DNA of 64,000 nucleotides from an uncultured Clostridia bacterium (GTDB taxonomy: Bacteria; Bacillota; Clostridia; Christensenellales; Borkfalkiaceae). This document shows positions 50,046 to 59,215 of the stretch, piece by piece. Both the position numbers and the translations under genes were made by a program. Position 1 is the stretch's first letter. Each line of letters opens with the position of its first letter. Below the pieces are notes generated by a model that was given only the letters and a program-made list of their open reading frames with translations, searched no databases and had not been told where the DNA came from. The stretch covers positions 31,020 through 95,019 of the forward strand of contig CANPZD010000004.1 of the NCBI GenBank assembly GCA_947589085.1, given 5' to 3'.

Positions 50046-51754
50046 TTCTTCTCCTCCGTCTGCGAAGCATAGATCTCGCGGTAGAGCGCGGAACGCGCCA
50101 TTAGCTCGCCGTGCGTACCCATGTCCGCGATCCTGCCCTCTTCCAGCACGACGATGCGATCCGCGTCCATCACGGACGCCACGCGCTGCGAGATGATCAG
50201 GACCGTGCAGCCGACCGTTTTCAACGCCGCGCGCAAGCGCGCGTCCGTGGCGTAGTCGAGCGCGGACGAGGAATCGTCGAGGATCAGGATCCGCGGCTTT
50301 TTTACGAGCGCGCGGGCGATCGTGAGCCGCTGCCGCTGTCCGCCGGAAAGATTCCGCCCCTCCTGTTCGATGACCGCTTGCAGGCCGCCCTTGGCTTCGA
50401 GCACATCTTCCGCCTGCGCGACGCGAATCGCTTCCGTAAGCTCCCCGTCCGTCGCCGTTTCATTGCCCCAGCGAAGATTTTCCCCGATCGTTCCGCGGAA
50501 GAGCACCGCTTTCTGCGGAACGTATCCGATCGCGCCGCGAAGCGTTTTCAGCGGGATCTCTTTCACATTCAGTCCGCCCACGGTCACAACGCCCTCCGTC
50601 GCCTCATAGAAGCGGGGAAGCAGCCGCGCGAGCGTGCTCTTCCCCGCGCCGGTGCCGCCGAGGATCCCCACCGTTTCGCCGTTCCGCGCGCCGAAAGTGA
50701 TATCGGAAAGCGCGGGCGCGCCGCCGCCGGCATACGTAAAGGAGACGTCTTTGAGATAAAAATCCCCCGAAAGAATTTCGGGGCCGCCCTCGGCCGCGGG
50801 ACCCTGCGCCTCTCCCGGCTGATCGAGCACGGCGCCGATCCGCTTTGCGCAGGAAACGGCCTTGGCCGTCGTTACGATGAGATTTGCGAATTTTACGAGT
50901 TCGACGAGGATCAGCGCAAGATATCCGTACAGCGCCACGACGTCGCCCTGTTTCAGCGCGCCGTGTTCCACGCGGATCGCCCCCGCCCATATGAGCACGA
51001 TCACCGCGACGTTCACAAGAATAAATGTGAGCGGACCAGTGAGCGCGGCGATGCGCCCCACCCGCTTCTGCGCCCGTTCGAGGGCGTTGCTTTTCTCTTC
51101 GAAGGCGGCCGTCTCCTGTTCTTCCAGACGGAACGCCCGCACGACGCGCACGCCCGTGAGATTTTCGCGCGTGGAGAGATATAAGCCGTCCATTTTTTGT
51201 TGGACGGCACGGTATCCCGGTACGCACGCCGCCATCACGGCGGCCACGACAAGCGCAAGCAGCGGAATGAGCGCAACGAATACGCACGCCGCTTTCACGT
51301 CGACCGTGAATGCGAGCGCCGTCGCGCCGAATACGACGATGGGAGAACGCAAGAGCAGACGAAGCGTCATGTTTACGCCCGTCTGCGCCTGATTGACGTC
51401 GCTTGTCATCCGGGTCAGCATGGAAGCGGCGCCCATCTCGTCGATCTGCGTAAAGGAGAACGATTGCATTTTGCAAAACAGACGTCTCCGAAGTTCCGCG
51501 CCCGTTCCGACGGCCGCTTTTGCGGCAAAATACTGCGCCGTGAGCGCAAAACCCAACCCCATTACGGCAAAACCGGCGAGCAAAAGAAACGCGTGCAGAA
51601 GATACGTTTTATCTGCGTCCGCAATGCCCACGTCGATGATCTTCGCCACGACAAGCGGCACAAGCAGCTCCATTCCCGCTTCGAGCAGTTTGAAAAGAGG
51701 CGATAGAACCGCCTCGGCACGATACCGCTTCAAACAGGAAAAGAGATGCTTCAT
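50042..51754 (-). CDS. ABC exporter half-transporter (degenerate-site subunit)
   Basis: 570 residues: six membrane helices then an ATPase domain with Walker A GGTGAGKSTLAR, canonical signature LSGGQRQRL and Walker B ILILDDSSSALD, where Asp replaces the catalytic Glu; the H-loop reads ISQRVASV, so the switch histidine is also replaced by Gln. This marks the non-catalytic site subunit of an asymmetric heterodimer with the overlapping downstream gene. A Ca2+/Na+ exchanger gene lies 24 bp upstream in the same direction. Confidence 0.92.
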   Translation of the reverse strand: MKHLFSCLKRYRAEAVLSPLFKLLEAGMELLVPLVVAKIIDVGIADADKTYLLHAFLLLAGFAVMGLGFALTAQYFAAKAAVGTGAELRRRLFCKMQSFSFTQIDEMGAASMLTRMTSDVNQAQTGVNMTLRLLLRSPIVVFGATALAFTVDVKAACVFVALIPLLALVVAAVMAACVPGYRAVQQKMDGLYLSTRENLTGVRVVRAFRLEEQETAAFEEKSNALERAQKRVGRIAALTGPLTFILVNVAVIVLIWAGAIRVEHGALKQGDVVALYGYLALILVELVKFANLIVTTAKAVSCAKRIGAVLDQPGEAQGPAAEGGPEILSGDFYLKDVSFTYAGGGAPALSDITFGARNGETVGILGGTGAGKSTLARLLPRFYEATEGVVTVGGLNVKEIPLKTLRGAIGYVPQKAVLFRGTIGENLRWGNETATDGELTEAIRVAQAEDVLEAKGGLQAVIEQEGRNLSGGQRQRLTIARALVKKPRILILDDSSSALDYATDARLRAALKTVGCTVLIISQRVASVMDADRIVVLEEGRIADMGTHGELMARSALYREIYASQTEEKK

Positions 51755-51778
51755 AATAAGATCCTGCGCTTTGCGGGA

Positions 51779-52795
51779 TCAGACCCGCACGACGAAGAGA
51801 TAGACATAATATCCGATGAAGGAAGCGAGCATGAGCGCGCCCGCGATCCTGCCGAGTTTTTTGCGCCCGAGCAGCGCGCAGGCGTACAGCAGCGCCGCCG
51901 CGCAGAGCGCCACGATCCCGTCGATCAGATTATCCGGCCGCACGAATGCGAGCGGATAAAACAGCGACGAGACGCCCGCAACGAGAAAGATATTGAAGAT
52001 ATTGCTCCCGATGATATTCCCGACCGCAATATCCGTCTCCCCCTTGGCCGCCGCCACAACCGACGTGACAAGCTCGGGAAGCGAAGTTCCGATCGCAACC
52101 ACCGTAAGGCCGACGACGTCGTCGGAGACCTTGAAAAATTTCGCGACGTATTTCGCGCCTTCCACAAGAAGCGTTCCGCCGCCCACGACCATGCCCAAAC
52201 CGATCACCGTAATCAGCGCGAGGAACCACGTCTTTTCTTCCATGGCCGCAAACCATTTCCCCACCCGCGTTTTCGGCTCTTTTTCCGGCTTTGTTTCAGC
52301 CGGCTGCGGGGATTCGGGCAGGGCGCGCTGTTCTTTGCGCGCCCGGAGGAACAGCAGCGTCATATATCCCGCAAAGATGACGATGAAGATGAGGCCGTCC
52401 CACCGATTCAGCGCTTCCCCCCATGCGCCCAGTCCGACCAAAAGCGCGGAGGCAAGAAGAAGCACGGGGATATCCAGAAACAGCGAACTTTTCTTGACGG
52501 GAAGCGCGCGGATGAGCGCGGAAAGGCCCAGAATGAGCAGAATGTTGGCAATATTGCTCCCGACGACGTTGCCGATCGCGATCCCCGTGGAATGCCGGAT
52601 CGCCGCCGTCACGGAAACGGCAAGTTCGGGCGCGCTCGTGCCGAACGCAACGATCGTCAGTCCGATCACGAGCGGGGAGATCCGGCATTTGCCCGCGATG
52701 CCCGCCGCTCCGTCCACAAACCAATCCGCGCCCTTCACGAGAAGCGCAAACCCGACGATCAATAAAAATATCCAAAGAATGAGCAACCAATCCAT
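51779..52795 (-). CDS. CaCA-family Na+/Ca2+ (cation/Ca2+) exchanger
   Basis: 338 residues from the ATG at 52793-52795; no strong SD is visible, so the start is not certain. Two inverted alpha-repeats are clear: VAFGTSAPELAVSV..GNVVGSN and VAIGTSLPELVTSV..GNIIGSN. Ten or so membrane segments with a charged loop between the halves (KTRVGKWFAAMEEK). Exports Ca2+ in exchange for Na+ or H+. Head gene of an operon with the two ABC exporter genes. Confidence 0.9.
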   Translation of the reverse strand: MDWLLILWIFLLIVGFALLVKGADWFVDGAAGIAGKCRISPLVIGLTIVAFGTSAPELAVSVTAAIRHSTGIAIGNVVGSNIANILLILGLSALIRALPVKKSSLFLDIPVLLLASALLVGLGAWGEALNRWDGLIFIVIFAGYMTLLFLRARKEQRALPESPQPAETKPEKEPKTRVGKWFAAMEEKTWFLALITVIGLGMVVGGGTLLVEGAKYVAKFFKVSDDVVGLTVVAIGTSLPELVTSVVAAAKGETDIAVGNIIGSNIFNIFLVAGVSSLFYPLAFVRPDNLIDGIVALCAAALLYACALLGRKKLGRIAGALMLASFIGYYVYLFVVRV

Positions 52796-52863
52796 ACGAT
52801 GACCCGACGATGATTTTTGCCGGACGCTGCGGCATTCATACAAATCACAACGGGGACAAGCCA

Positions 52864-52892
52864 AGCGTAACATACCCGCAAAAAAATGTCAA
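52864..52892 (-). promoter_or_regulatory. Promoter of the exchanger-ABC operon
   Basis: Minus strand: TTGACA (52887-52892), 17 bp, TACGCT (52864-52869); leader about 65 nt. Confidence 0.78.
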
Positions 52893-52926
52893 GCGGTTGC
52901 GGGATCGCGCCCGTACTTTGCGACCC

Positions 52927-53514
52927 CTATATAATGCCTTCGAGAAGCAGCTTTACGCCGATGGCGACAAGCATGATCCCGCCGAGGATCTCCGCATTCC
53001 GCGAGATCTTATTCCCCGCGACCTTTCCGATCCGGACCGCGGGCAGAACGAAGCAGAACGTGACGATCCCGATGATCAACGCGCAGACGACGGGATGCGC
53101 CGGCAGGGCGGAACCCGCGTCGGCGGCCAGAAACGTGATCCCGACGGCAAGCGCGTCGAGACTTGTGGCGACCGCCTGAACGGCCAGCTTCCCCGGCCCC
53201 AGCTTCTCCCGTACGACGAGCGGAGGCGCTTTTTTTCTCTCCGCAAGCAGCGAATCGGCGATCGCCTTCCCGCCGATCAGAGAGAGAATGGCAAAGGAAA
53301 GATAGGGCGCGATTTTCGCGACGGACGCGGAAAAAGCGTATCCGCCGTAATAGCCGACGACAGGCATGATAAACTGAAACAGCCCGAACGCAAAGGCGAT
53401 CAAAAGCATTTTGCCCTTGCCCATCTCCGGCTCCGTCATGCCGTTCGTCATGCCCACGGCAAAGGCGTCCATCGAGAGCGCCGCGCCGATGAATAAGATC
53501 TCCCAGATTTCCAT
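52927..53514 (-). CDS. mntP: Manganese efflux pump MntP
   Basis: 195 residues, six membrane segments. The two related halves carry ALSMDAFAVGMTNG (about 12-25) and ATSLDALAVGITFL, whose aspartates are needed for Mn2+ export in MntP. GAGG precedes the ATG. The leader is a yybP-ykoY Mn2+ riboswitch, which fits efflux being switched on when Mn2+ is high. Confidence 0.93.
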   Translation of the reverse strand: MEIWEILFIGAALSMDAFAVGMTNGMTEPEMGKGKMLLIAFAFGLFQFIMPVVGYYGGYAFSASVAKIAPYLSFAILSLIGGKAIADSLLAERKKAPPLVVREKLGPGKLAVQAVATSLDALAVGITFLAADAGSALPAHPVVCALIIGIVTFCFVLPAVRIGKVAGNKISRNAEILGGIMLVAIGVKLLLEGII

Positions 53515-53577
53515 GCGATCCTCTTTTCCGTCCCGCCGAGGCGAAACGGCGGTCTCTATTTTTTACGATCCGCTCTC

Positions 53578-53703
53578 AAAAAAAAGACTTATGCACGGAA
53601 AATCCGCGCATAAGTCTCATCGTTTCATGCAACACCCGCGCCCGAAGGCGCAATATGTGGACGCTGCCGCTCGCTTCGCGAACCGATTACTCCCCTATGA
53701 CAC
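53578..53703 (-). promoter_or_regulatory. yybP-ykoY manganese riboswitch with terminator
   Basis: Minus-strand leader: GGGGAGTA near its 5' end, an internal GCGCC-TTCG-GGCGC hairpin, then ATGAGACTTATGC, the two conserved loop segments of the yybP-ykoY family. GACTTATGC then pairs with GCATAAGTC (stem 53586-53616) followed by eight T, a terminator that shares GACTTATGC with the aptamer. Mn2+ binding would lock the aptamer and allow read-through into mntP. Confidence 0.88.
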
Positions 53704-53708
53704 AAGTA

Positions 53709-53738
53709 AGTTTATCATAAACCGTCGGAAGCTGTCAA
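53709..53738 (-). promoter_or_regulatory. mntP riboswitch promoter
   Basis: Minus strand: TTGACA (53733-53738), 18 bp, TAAACT (53709-53714). The -35 overlaps the last codons of the preceding small gene. Confidence 0.75.
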
Positions 53739-53992
53739 ATGTTTGGGCCGCATTTTTCCAGACTTTTTGCCCGCGAAAAAGGCACGGGAGCGGTATCCGG
53801 CCCGCACGTCTCCACGCGCAGCACCGTCGCTTCGACGAGCCGATCGTCCTTGCCGAACGGGGCCAGAACCCTGTCGCCCGCCGCCACTTCGAACGGCGCA
53901 AGATACCAATAGGGCGCGCCGCAGATTTCCACCTTTGCATAGGCGCGCGGAAAAGAATCGGCGATAACGCCGCCCGAAAGGGAATGGATCAT
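53735..53992 (-). CDS. Small protein resembling the PriA N-terminal DNA-binding segment
   Basis: 85 residues, starting 18 bp after the cls stop, with AAAGGAG 5 nt before the ATG. The core YWYLAPFEVAAGDRVLAPFG resembles the start of PriA helicase (..Y..P....PG.RV.VPFG), a small beta-rich DNA-3'-end binding fold, but no helicase follows. It may be a stand-alone version or only a similar barrel. Function unknown. Confidence 0.6.
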   Translation of the reverse strand: MIHSLSGGVIADSFPRAYAKVEICGAPYWYLAPFEVAAGDRVLAPFGKDDRLVEATVLRVETCGPDTAPVPFSRAKSLEKCGPNI

Positions 53993-54010
53993 ATCGTCTC
54001 CTTTGCGCCG

Positions 54011-55591
54011 TTAAAAGAGCGGCGCGAACAACTTCGCAATCTCGCAGATCCAGCGCCATACGACGCTTCTCTTGGCGTCCTCTTCCGTCTGCAACGCGGA
54101 GACGGCAAACGTCTCCTCGAAATCCCGCCTGATCTCTTCGACGGCCTTTGTGCAGTACATGAATACGCCGTCCTCGTAGTGATACAGGAAGGAACGGTAA
54201 TCGAGATTGACCGTGCCGACCGTCGCCACGGTCCCGTCTGCGATCATGGTTTTGGCATGAACGAACCCCGGCGTGTATTCGTAAATTTTCACGCCGCCGT
54301 TCATGAGCGCCATATAGTTGGATCGCGTAAGCGCAAACGCGATCTTTTTATCCGGAATGTGCGGCGTAAGGATCCGAACGTCCACGCCCCTGCGCGCGGC
54401 GAGCACGAGCGCTTCGCGCATGCGGTAATCGATGATGAGGTACGGCGTCATGATCCAGACGTATTTGCGCGCATTGCTTAAAATGTTGATATAGACGTCC
54501 TCGCTCAGATGACGGGGATAGATCGGCGCGGGTCCGTCGCCGTACGGCTGAACGAATCCCTCTTCCGGCCCGAAATTTTCGTACCGGGCGGGAAGATACT
54601 GTTCCACGTCGTCCATTTGCTTGACTTGAACGTCGAATTGCCGCAAAAAGAGAAACAGCAGGCCTTTTACGCCCTCGCCCTCGAGCCGCACGGCCGAGTC
54701 CTTCCAATGCCCGAACGGATGTACCGCGTTGATATACTCGTCGGCGAGATTCAGACCGCCGGTATAGCCCACTTTCCCGTCGATGACGACGATCTTGCGG
54801 TGATCCCTGTTATTGTGCACGTTGGTGAGCACGGGCACGAACGGACTGAACTTTTTGCAGTAGATCCCCTTCCGCTTGAGCGTTCGGTGGTAGTTGAGAT
54901 GGATCTTCCCCATACAGCCGATATCGTCGTACATGACGCGCACTTCCACTCCCTCGCGGATCTTGCGCTCGAGCACGGAGAGAACGGCGTTCCAGAACGT
55001 TCCCCGTTCGATGATGAAATATTCCATAAAGATATATTTCTCGGCTTTTTCGAGATCGGCGAGCAGCCGTTCCATGAAAATTTCGCCGAGGGGCAGATAC
55101 TCCGTCTTGGTGCCGCTGCGGACGATCGCCCCCTGCGACACGGTCGAGAGCGCTTCGCTCACCATCGCCCAGCGCCCCATCGTTTCGTCGAGCTGTTCGC
55201 GCGTCAAATCCTTTTGTTCGTATTTGCGGATATTTTCGTCTACCGCGCGGTAGAGTTCGCGCTTCTTTCGGGAAGGACGGTTGGAAGAGAACAGCGCATA
55301 TACGACGACGCCGAACAGATTCAGCCAAACGATGCAGAGAATCCACGGGATCTTCGTTTCGGGAACGAGATCGCGGTTCGCCACCCGCAGCACGAAGATC
55401 GCGGAAACGATATAAAACGTGAGAAGGATCGCAAGATCGACATAGAGCTTCGCCTGCGGCGCGTAATGCACGATGACGCCCTCGAGCGCGAACGCCGAAA
55501 AGGCGATGAGAAACCAAATCGCGAGCACGAGCACGACAATCGTCAGCGCGACGATAAAAAATCTGCTGAACAGCCTTTTGAACAATCGCAT
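54011..55591 (-). CDS. cls: Cardiolipin synthase
   Basis: 526 residues. Two N-terminal membrane helices (about 10-30 and 42-62, with a third hydrophobic stretch to ~100) precede two phospholipase D motifs: HRKIVVIDGKVGYTGG and HAKTMIADGTVATVGTVNLD. Joins two phosphatidylglycerols to cardiolipin at the membrane. It follows the LRR gene by 9 bp in the trmL operon. Confidence 0.93.
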   Translation of the reverse strand: MRLFKRLFSRFFIVALTIVVLVLAIWFLIAFSAFALEGVIVHYAPQAKLYVDLAILLTFYIVSAIFVLRVANRDLVPETKIPWILCIVWLNLFGVVVYALFSSNRPSRKKRELYRAVDENIRKYEQKDLTREQLDETMGRWAMVSEALSTVSQGAIVRSGTKTEYLPLGEIFMERLLADLEKAEKYIFMEYFIIERGTFWNAVLSVLERKIREGVEVRVMYDDIGCMGKIHLNYHRTLKRKGIYCKKFSPFVPVLTNVHNNRDHRKIVVIDGKVGYTGGLNLADEYINAVHPFGHWKDSAVRLEGEGVKGLLFLFLRQFDVQVKQMDDVEQYLPARYENFGPEEGFVQPYGDGPAPIYPRHLSEDVYINILSNARKYVWIMTPYLIIDYRMREALVLAARRGVDVRILTPHIPDKKIAFALTRSNYMALMNGGVKIYEYTPGFVHAKTMIADGTVATVGTVNLDYRSFLYHYEDGVFMYCTKAVEEIRRDFEETFAVSALQTEEDAKRSVVWRWICEIAKLFAPLF

Positions 55592-55600
55592 AGATCCCTC

Positions 55601-56674
55601 CTAAATCCGCACGTAAACGGTACAACCGCACGGCGCCGCGTAAGTACGATATTCCCCCGCAAGCGCGTATCCCCGCCCCGGGGCGTGAAGAATTTTCCAA
55701 TTCGCAAGATCGGCAAAGGCGTCTTGCGCGATCCCGGCGGGATCCAGCCCGCAGACGTCGACCTCTTCCACGGCCGAACATCCGTAAAAACACCGCGAAA
55801 CGAGCTTCCCGCCCGTCACCTTTACTTTTTTGAGCGACGCGGGCACGGAATATCCCGAAGAGGAAGCAAACAGCCACGCGAATTCGCCCGCATAATCGCT
55901 GCCCGTCCCCGAAGCCGCGCTGCCCGCGTAGGGCGCCGTGAGAGAGCAAAGGCGCGTGCAGGCAAGCAGAGCGCCTTCATCGGCGAAGTCGCTTGCGGCG
56001 AGCGAAAGTTCTTCCGCGGCCGGGGCCGCCGCGACCAACCTGCGGCCGCCCGGCGTATCCAGAAACAGCGCGTTCCCGATCGACGCAAAGGGCGCGGCGG
56101 CGGTTATGCGCTCCACGGCGCTCCCCTCTAGAGCGGCCGGCGCGATCTCGGCTTCCGCGGTGAGGTACAGTTCCTTTGCGCCGCACGCGGAAAGATACCT
56201 GCGGGGCAGCGAGCCTTCCACCAGATGCACCGCGCGGGCCGCGGCTCTCTGTCCGCGGCAAATCGCTCCGCCCGCGTAGACGAATTCCTCGCCCGCATAG
56301 TATACGTCGTTCCCGAATTCGTAAAAGAGCGCGGCTTGTCCCAGACGGGACACGTTTTCCGCATCAAGCTGCAAAAGTTCGGCAAGACTTCCGCTTTGCA
56401 GCGTGCGAAAACGGGAAAGAAGCGCGTCCTCGGAAATTTCCCCGGACCGCCCCTCCCGTTCGAGCGCGATCGCGCCCTCGGAAGAAACGCCGACGAGCGC
56501 GGAAAACGCCGAATCGTAACTCTCTTCGGTCAACAGGCCGTTATCCCAGCGGCAGCGGTATGTTTCCCCGGAGACGGCACGCGCTTCGGGAAACGGCAAA
56601 AAGAGTAAAAAAAGGCAGGCGATCGCATACGCGCAGCACAGCGCGGCATGCAGAATGCGCCTTGCGGTCACCAT
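55601..56674 (-). CDS. Secreted protein with degenerate BspA-type LRR
   Basis: 357 residues. A signal peptide or anchor (about 9-34) is followed by segments recalling LRR_5 repeats: LKKVKVTGGKLVSRCFYGC, AVEEVDVCGLDPAGIAQDAF, AKELYLTAEAEIAPAALEG. The composition is unusually Ala-rich. The start overlaps the trmL stop by 7 bp (ATGGTGA) and cls follows by 9 bp, so it belongs to this operon. Function unknown; perhaps an envelope protein. Confidence 0.65.
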   Translation of the reverse strand: MVTARRILHAALCCAYAIACLFLLFLPFPEARAVSGETYRCRWDNGLLTEESYDSAFSALVGVSSEGAIALEREGRSGEISEDALLSRFRTLQSGSLAELLQLDAENVSRLGQAALFYEFGNDVYYAGEEFVYAGGAICRGQRAAARAVHLVEGSLPRRYLSACGAKELYLTAEAEIAPAALEGSAVERITAAAPFASIGNALFLDTPGGRRLVAAAPAAEELSLAASDFADEGALLACTRLCSLTAPYAGSAASGTGSDYAGEFAWLFASSSGYSVPASLKKVKVTGGKLVSRCFYGCSAVEEVDVCGLDPAGIAQDAFADLANWKILHAPGRGYALAGEYRTYAAPCGCTVYVRI

Positions 56675-57159
56675 TGGAGTTTATGAAGCGCGCCCTTTGT
56701 TTCGAGACCTGCAAAGGCATGCTGGCGGAACGCCTCATACACGGCGATCGCAACGCTGTTGGAAAGATTGAGCGAACGGCGCTCCTTCAGCATGGGTATG
56801 CGCACGCAGCTTTCCCTGTGCGCGACGAGAAGTTCTTCCGGAAGTCCCGCGGTCTCTTTCCCGAATACGAGCGCGCACGTTTCGGGATAGGCGACGTCAG
56901 CATAGGATTTTTCCGCTTTCGTCGTAAAAAAGTAAAAAGGCGTATGCGGAAGCGCATCGAACGCTTCGTCGATCCCGTTGTGGATCCGCACATCCAGAAA
57001 CTGCCAATAATCCAATCCTGCGCGGCGAAGCTGCCGATCGGAAATTTCGAATCCGAGCGGCCGCACAAGGTGCAGAATACAGCCGGTCGCGGCGCAGGTG
57101 CGGGCAATATTCCCCGTGTTCTGTGGGATCTCCGGTTCGACAAGCACGATATGAAGCAT
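56668..57159 (-). CDS. trmL: tRNA (cytidine/uridine-34 2'-O)-methyltransferase
   Basis: 163 residues from the ATG at 57157-57159. SPOUT-fold enzyme that methylates the wobble ribose of tRNA-Leu isoacceptors. It begins MLHIVLVEPEIPQNTGNIAR and has the knot motifs LVFGKETAGLP and RSLNLSNSVAIAVYEA of TrmL. The -10 element lies 6 nt before the start, so the message is probably leaderless although AAGGA sits in that gap. Confidence 0.93.
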   Translation of the reverse strand: MLHIVLVEPEIPQNTGNIARTCAATGCILHLVRPLGFEISDRQLRRAGLDYWQFLDVRIHNGIDEAFDALPHTPFYFFTTKAEKSYADVAYPETCALVFGKETAGLPEELLVAHRESCVRIPMLKERRSLNLSNSVAIAVYEAFRQHAFAGLETKGALHKLQW

Positions 57160-57165
57160 GTCCTT

Positions 57166-57194
57166 ATTGTAATATAACGCGCGCTTTTTTGCAA
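57166..57194 (-). promoter_or_regulatory. trmL operon promoter, leaderless
   Basis: Minus strand: TTGCAA (57189-57194), 17 bp, TACAAT (57166-57171), then 6 nt to the ATG. Confidence 0.78.
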
Positions 57195-57231
57195 TAGAAT
57201 TTTCAAATTCGGCAAAAAAATCCGCATGCAG

Positions 57232-57260
57232 GTATAAAAATGATTTCACATGGCAATCAT
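57232..57260 (+). promoter_or_regulatory. Candidate sigma-F promoter of spoIIR
   Basis: GTATA (57232-57236), 15 bp, GGCAATCAT (57252-57260), close to the sigma-F pattern GYATA-N15-GGnnAnAnT with one mismatch. SpoIIR is known to be made in the forespore under sigma-F. Confidence 0.55.
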
Positions 57261-57281
57261 CTTCCCCGCAAGGAGGCAGGT

Positions 57282-57809
57282 ATGAAAAAATTTCTGATCT
57301 CGCTGCTCATTCTCGGCGGCATCGCGGGTCTTGCGTTCGGACTCGGAGGATTCGGGGGCAAAAAGAGCGAAGCGGACGCGTATTTACGGGTACATATCCG
57401 CGCCGATTCCAACGAAACGGAAGCGCAGGCGGTAAAATATAAGGTGCGCGACGCCGTCGTGGAATATCTCACGCCCGTCGTTGCGGCATGTGAAACGAAG
57501 GAAGAGGCGATCGGGAGGATCACCGCAAATCTCGGGGCGGTCGAAACCGTGGCAAAGCGCGTGTTGGCCGCAAACGGATTTTCGTATGGCGCGAAAGCCT
57601 CGATCCGGCGGGAAGAATTTCCCACACGCGTATACGACGGCGTCACGCTCGACGCAGGCGTGTACGACGCGCTCATCATCGAGTTAGGCTCCGGCGCGGG
57701 CGACAACTGGTGGTGCGTCGTATATCCCCCTCTCTGCTTTACGAGCGGCAACGGCAATATCGTATATAAGAGCAAGATCGCGGAGATCATCAGGAGATTC
57801 TTTCAATGA
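57282..57809 (+). CDS. spoIIR: Stage II sporulation protein R
   Basis: 175 residues from ATG 57282 (AAGGAGG upstream). The signal peptide (about 1-24) directs it outside the forespore, where SpoIIR triggers SpoIIGA to process pro-sigma-E. The diagnostic segment LRVHIRADSNETEAQAVKYK and the later WWCVVYPPLCF match the family. Single gene between trmL and the radical SAM gene. Confidence 0.93.
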   Translation: MKKFLISLLILGGIAGLAFGLGGFGGKKSEADAYLRVHIRADSNETEAQAVKYKVRDAVVEYLTPVVAACETKEEAIGRITANLGAVETVAKRVLAANGFSYGAKASIRREEFPTRVYDGVTLDAGVYDALIIELGSGAGDNWWCVVYPPLCFTSGNGNIVYKSKIAEIIRRFFQ

Positions 57810-57834
57810 TCGCAAGACTATAAGCCGCATATTT

Positions 57835-57877
57835 CAAAAAACGACCGCCTCCCCAAACGGGAAGGCGGTCGTTTTTT
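57835..57877. terminator. Bidirectional terminator between spoIIR and the radical SAM gene
   Basis: ACGACCGCCT / AGGCGGTCGT stem with A-run on the left and T-run on the right; it serves both convergent units. Confidence 0.9.
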
Positions 57878-58466
57878 ATTCTATCATCTCTCTCACGCGG
57901 AGCGGGATCCCCACGTCTTGCGCAAGCGCACGGCAACGTTCCACCGCCTCTTTCCCGATGCAGTCCACAACGGAAAACCACGCGTTCAGTCCGCAGTCCC
58001 TGCACGCGCGGGCAAAGGTCAGAAGTCCCTCGAACGCGCCCTCGATCCGGGGACGGCAGAGCGCGTCGTACGCCGCTTTGTCGGGCGCGTTCAATGAGAT
58101 ATTGATCCCGTCGAGCAGTCCTTTCAGGCGCGGCGCGATCTCCTCCCCGTTGATGAGGCTGCCGTGGCCGTTGGTATTGAGCCGTGTCTTGCCGCCCTTT
58201 TCGTGCACATAGGCGCAAATTTCTCTCATCTCGGCGAGGCGGTATGTCGGCTCGCCGAATCCGCAGAATACGATCTCTTCGTACTGCGTCGGATCCCCGA
58301 TCCCGGCGATCACCCGATCGACGGAGGGTTCGCCGTGTTTGAGCCAAAGCGCATACCCCTCGTACTCCGATTTTTCCCGTACGCAGAACGTGCAGCGGTT
58401 GCTGCACCGGTTGGTCAGATTGAGATACAGATTTTTTCCGATTTGATATGTATAGGTATCTTTCAT
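57876..58466 (-). CDS. TatD-associated radical SAM protein
   Basis: 196 residues. Radical SAM cysteines CSNRCTFC (residues 21-28) follow YLNLTNR, and FCGFGEPTYR is the GEP motif. This short form next to TatD matches the known TatD-linked radical SAM family; its reaction is not established. The start overlaps the tatD stop by 4 bp. Confidence 0.88.
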   Translation of the reverse strand: MKDTYTYQIGKNLYLNLTNRCSNRCTFCVREKSEYEGYALWLKHGEPSVDRVIAGIGDPTQYEEIVFCGFGEPTYRLAEMREICAYVHEKGGKTRLNTNGHGSLINGEEIAPRLKGLLDGINISLNAPDKAAYDALCRPRIEGAFEGLLTFARACRDCGLNAWFSVVDCIGKEAVERCRALAQDVGIPLRVREMIE

Positions 58467-59215
58467 GCGATTTTTTCAAACAGCTTCTCCGCATTCGCGC
58501 GGATCGCCGCCTTCATCTCCTCAAAGGACACGCCTTTTATTTCCGCGAGCTTTTCCACGATCACGGGAATATTCGCCGGACTGTTTTTTTCGCCGCGCAG
58601 GGGGTTGAGATAGGGACTGTCCGTTTCGGAAAGCAGACGGCCGAGCGGACATGCCTCCGCCGCTTCCACGGCTCTGCGCGCGTTTTTGAAACAAATCACG
58701 CCGCCCAGAGAGATGTACGCGCCGAGAGACAGAAACGATTCGAGCGGCTCCGCGCCGTACGAATAGCAATGCAGAAGCGCCCCGCGGGAAAGCATTCCGC
58801 CCGCCTCGCGCAGGATCGCAAGCGTATCGGCGCAGGCGTCGCGCGAATGGATCTGCACGGGGAGATCCAATTCCGCCGCAAGTTCGAGCTGGGCGCAGAA
58901 CAGTTTCCGCTGGGCGGAGCGGTCGACGCCGTCGTAATGGTAATCCAACCCGATCTCTCCGACGGCGACGCACTTTTTTTCGGCGCCGAGCGCAAGAAAC
59001 TGCGCGCGCGGCAAAGGCTCCCCGGCAAACTCCGGATGAATGCCCACCGTGAAATAGGCGCCGGCGTGTTTGTTGGCGAAATCGCGGTGCATGCCGCAAT
59101 GCGCGAGCGTATCGCCCGCGAGGATCACGGTATTCACGCCGGCCGCGCGGATTTTATCCCATTCTGCGGGAAATTCGTACCCCTCATCCGCAAAATGGGC
59201 ATGCACGTCGATCAT
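58463..59215 (-). CDS. tatD: TatD-family metal-dependent deoxyribonuclease
   Basis: 250 residues from the ATG at 59213-59215, overlapping the metG stop. Metal ligands: MIDVHAH (His5, His7), GEIGLDYH (Glu about 90), VQIHSRDA, LHCYS and ETDSPYL. TatD-like enzymes act as 3'-5' exonucleases on DNA/RNA. The metG-tatD order is common in Firmicutes. Confidence 0.93.
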   Translation of the reverse strand: MIDVHAHFADEGYEFPAEWDKIRAAGVNTVILAGDTLAHCGMHRDFANKHAGAYFTVGIHPEFAGEPLPRAQFLALGAEKKCVAVGEIGLDYHYDGVDRSAQRKLFCAQLELAAELDLPVQIHSRDACADTLAILREAGGMLSRGALLHCYSYGAEPLESFLSLGAYISLGGVICFKNARRAVEAAEACPLGRLLSETDSPYLNPLRGEKNSPANIPVIVEKLAEIKGVSFEEMKAAIRANAEKLFEKIA

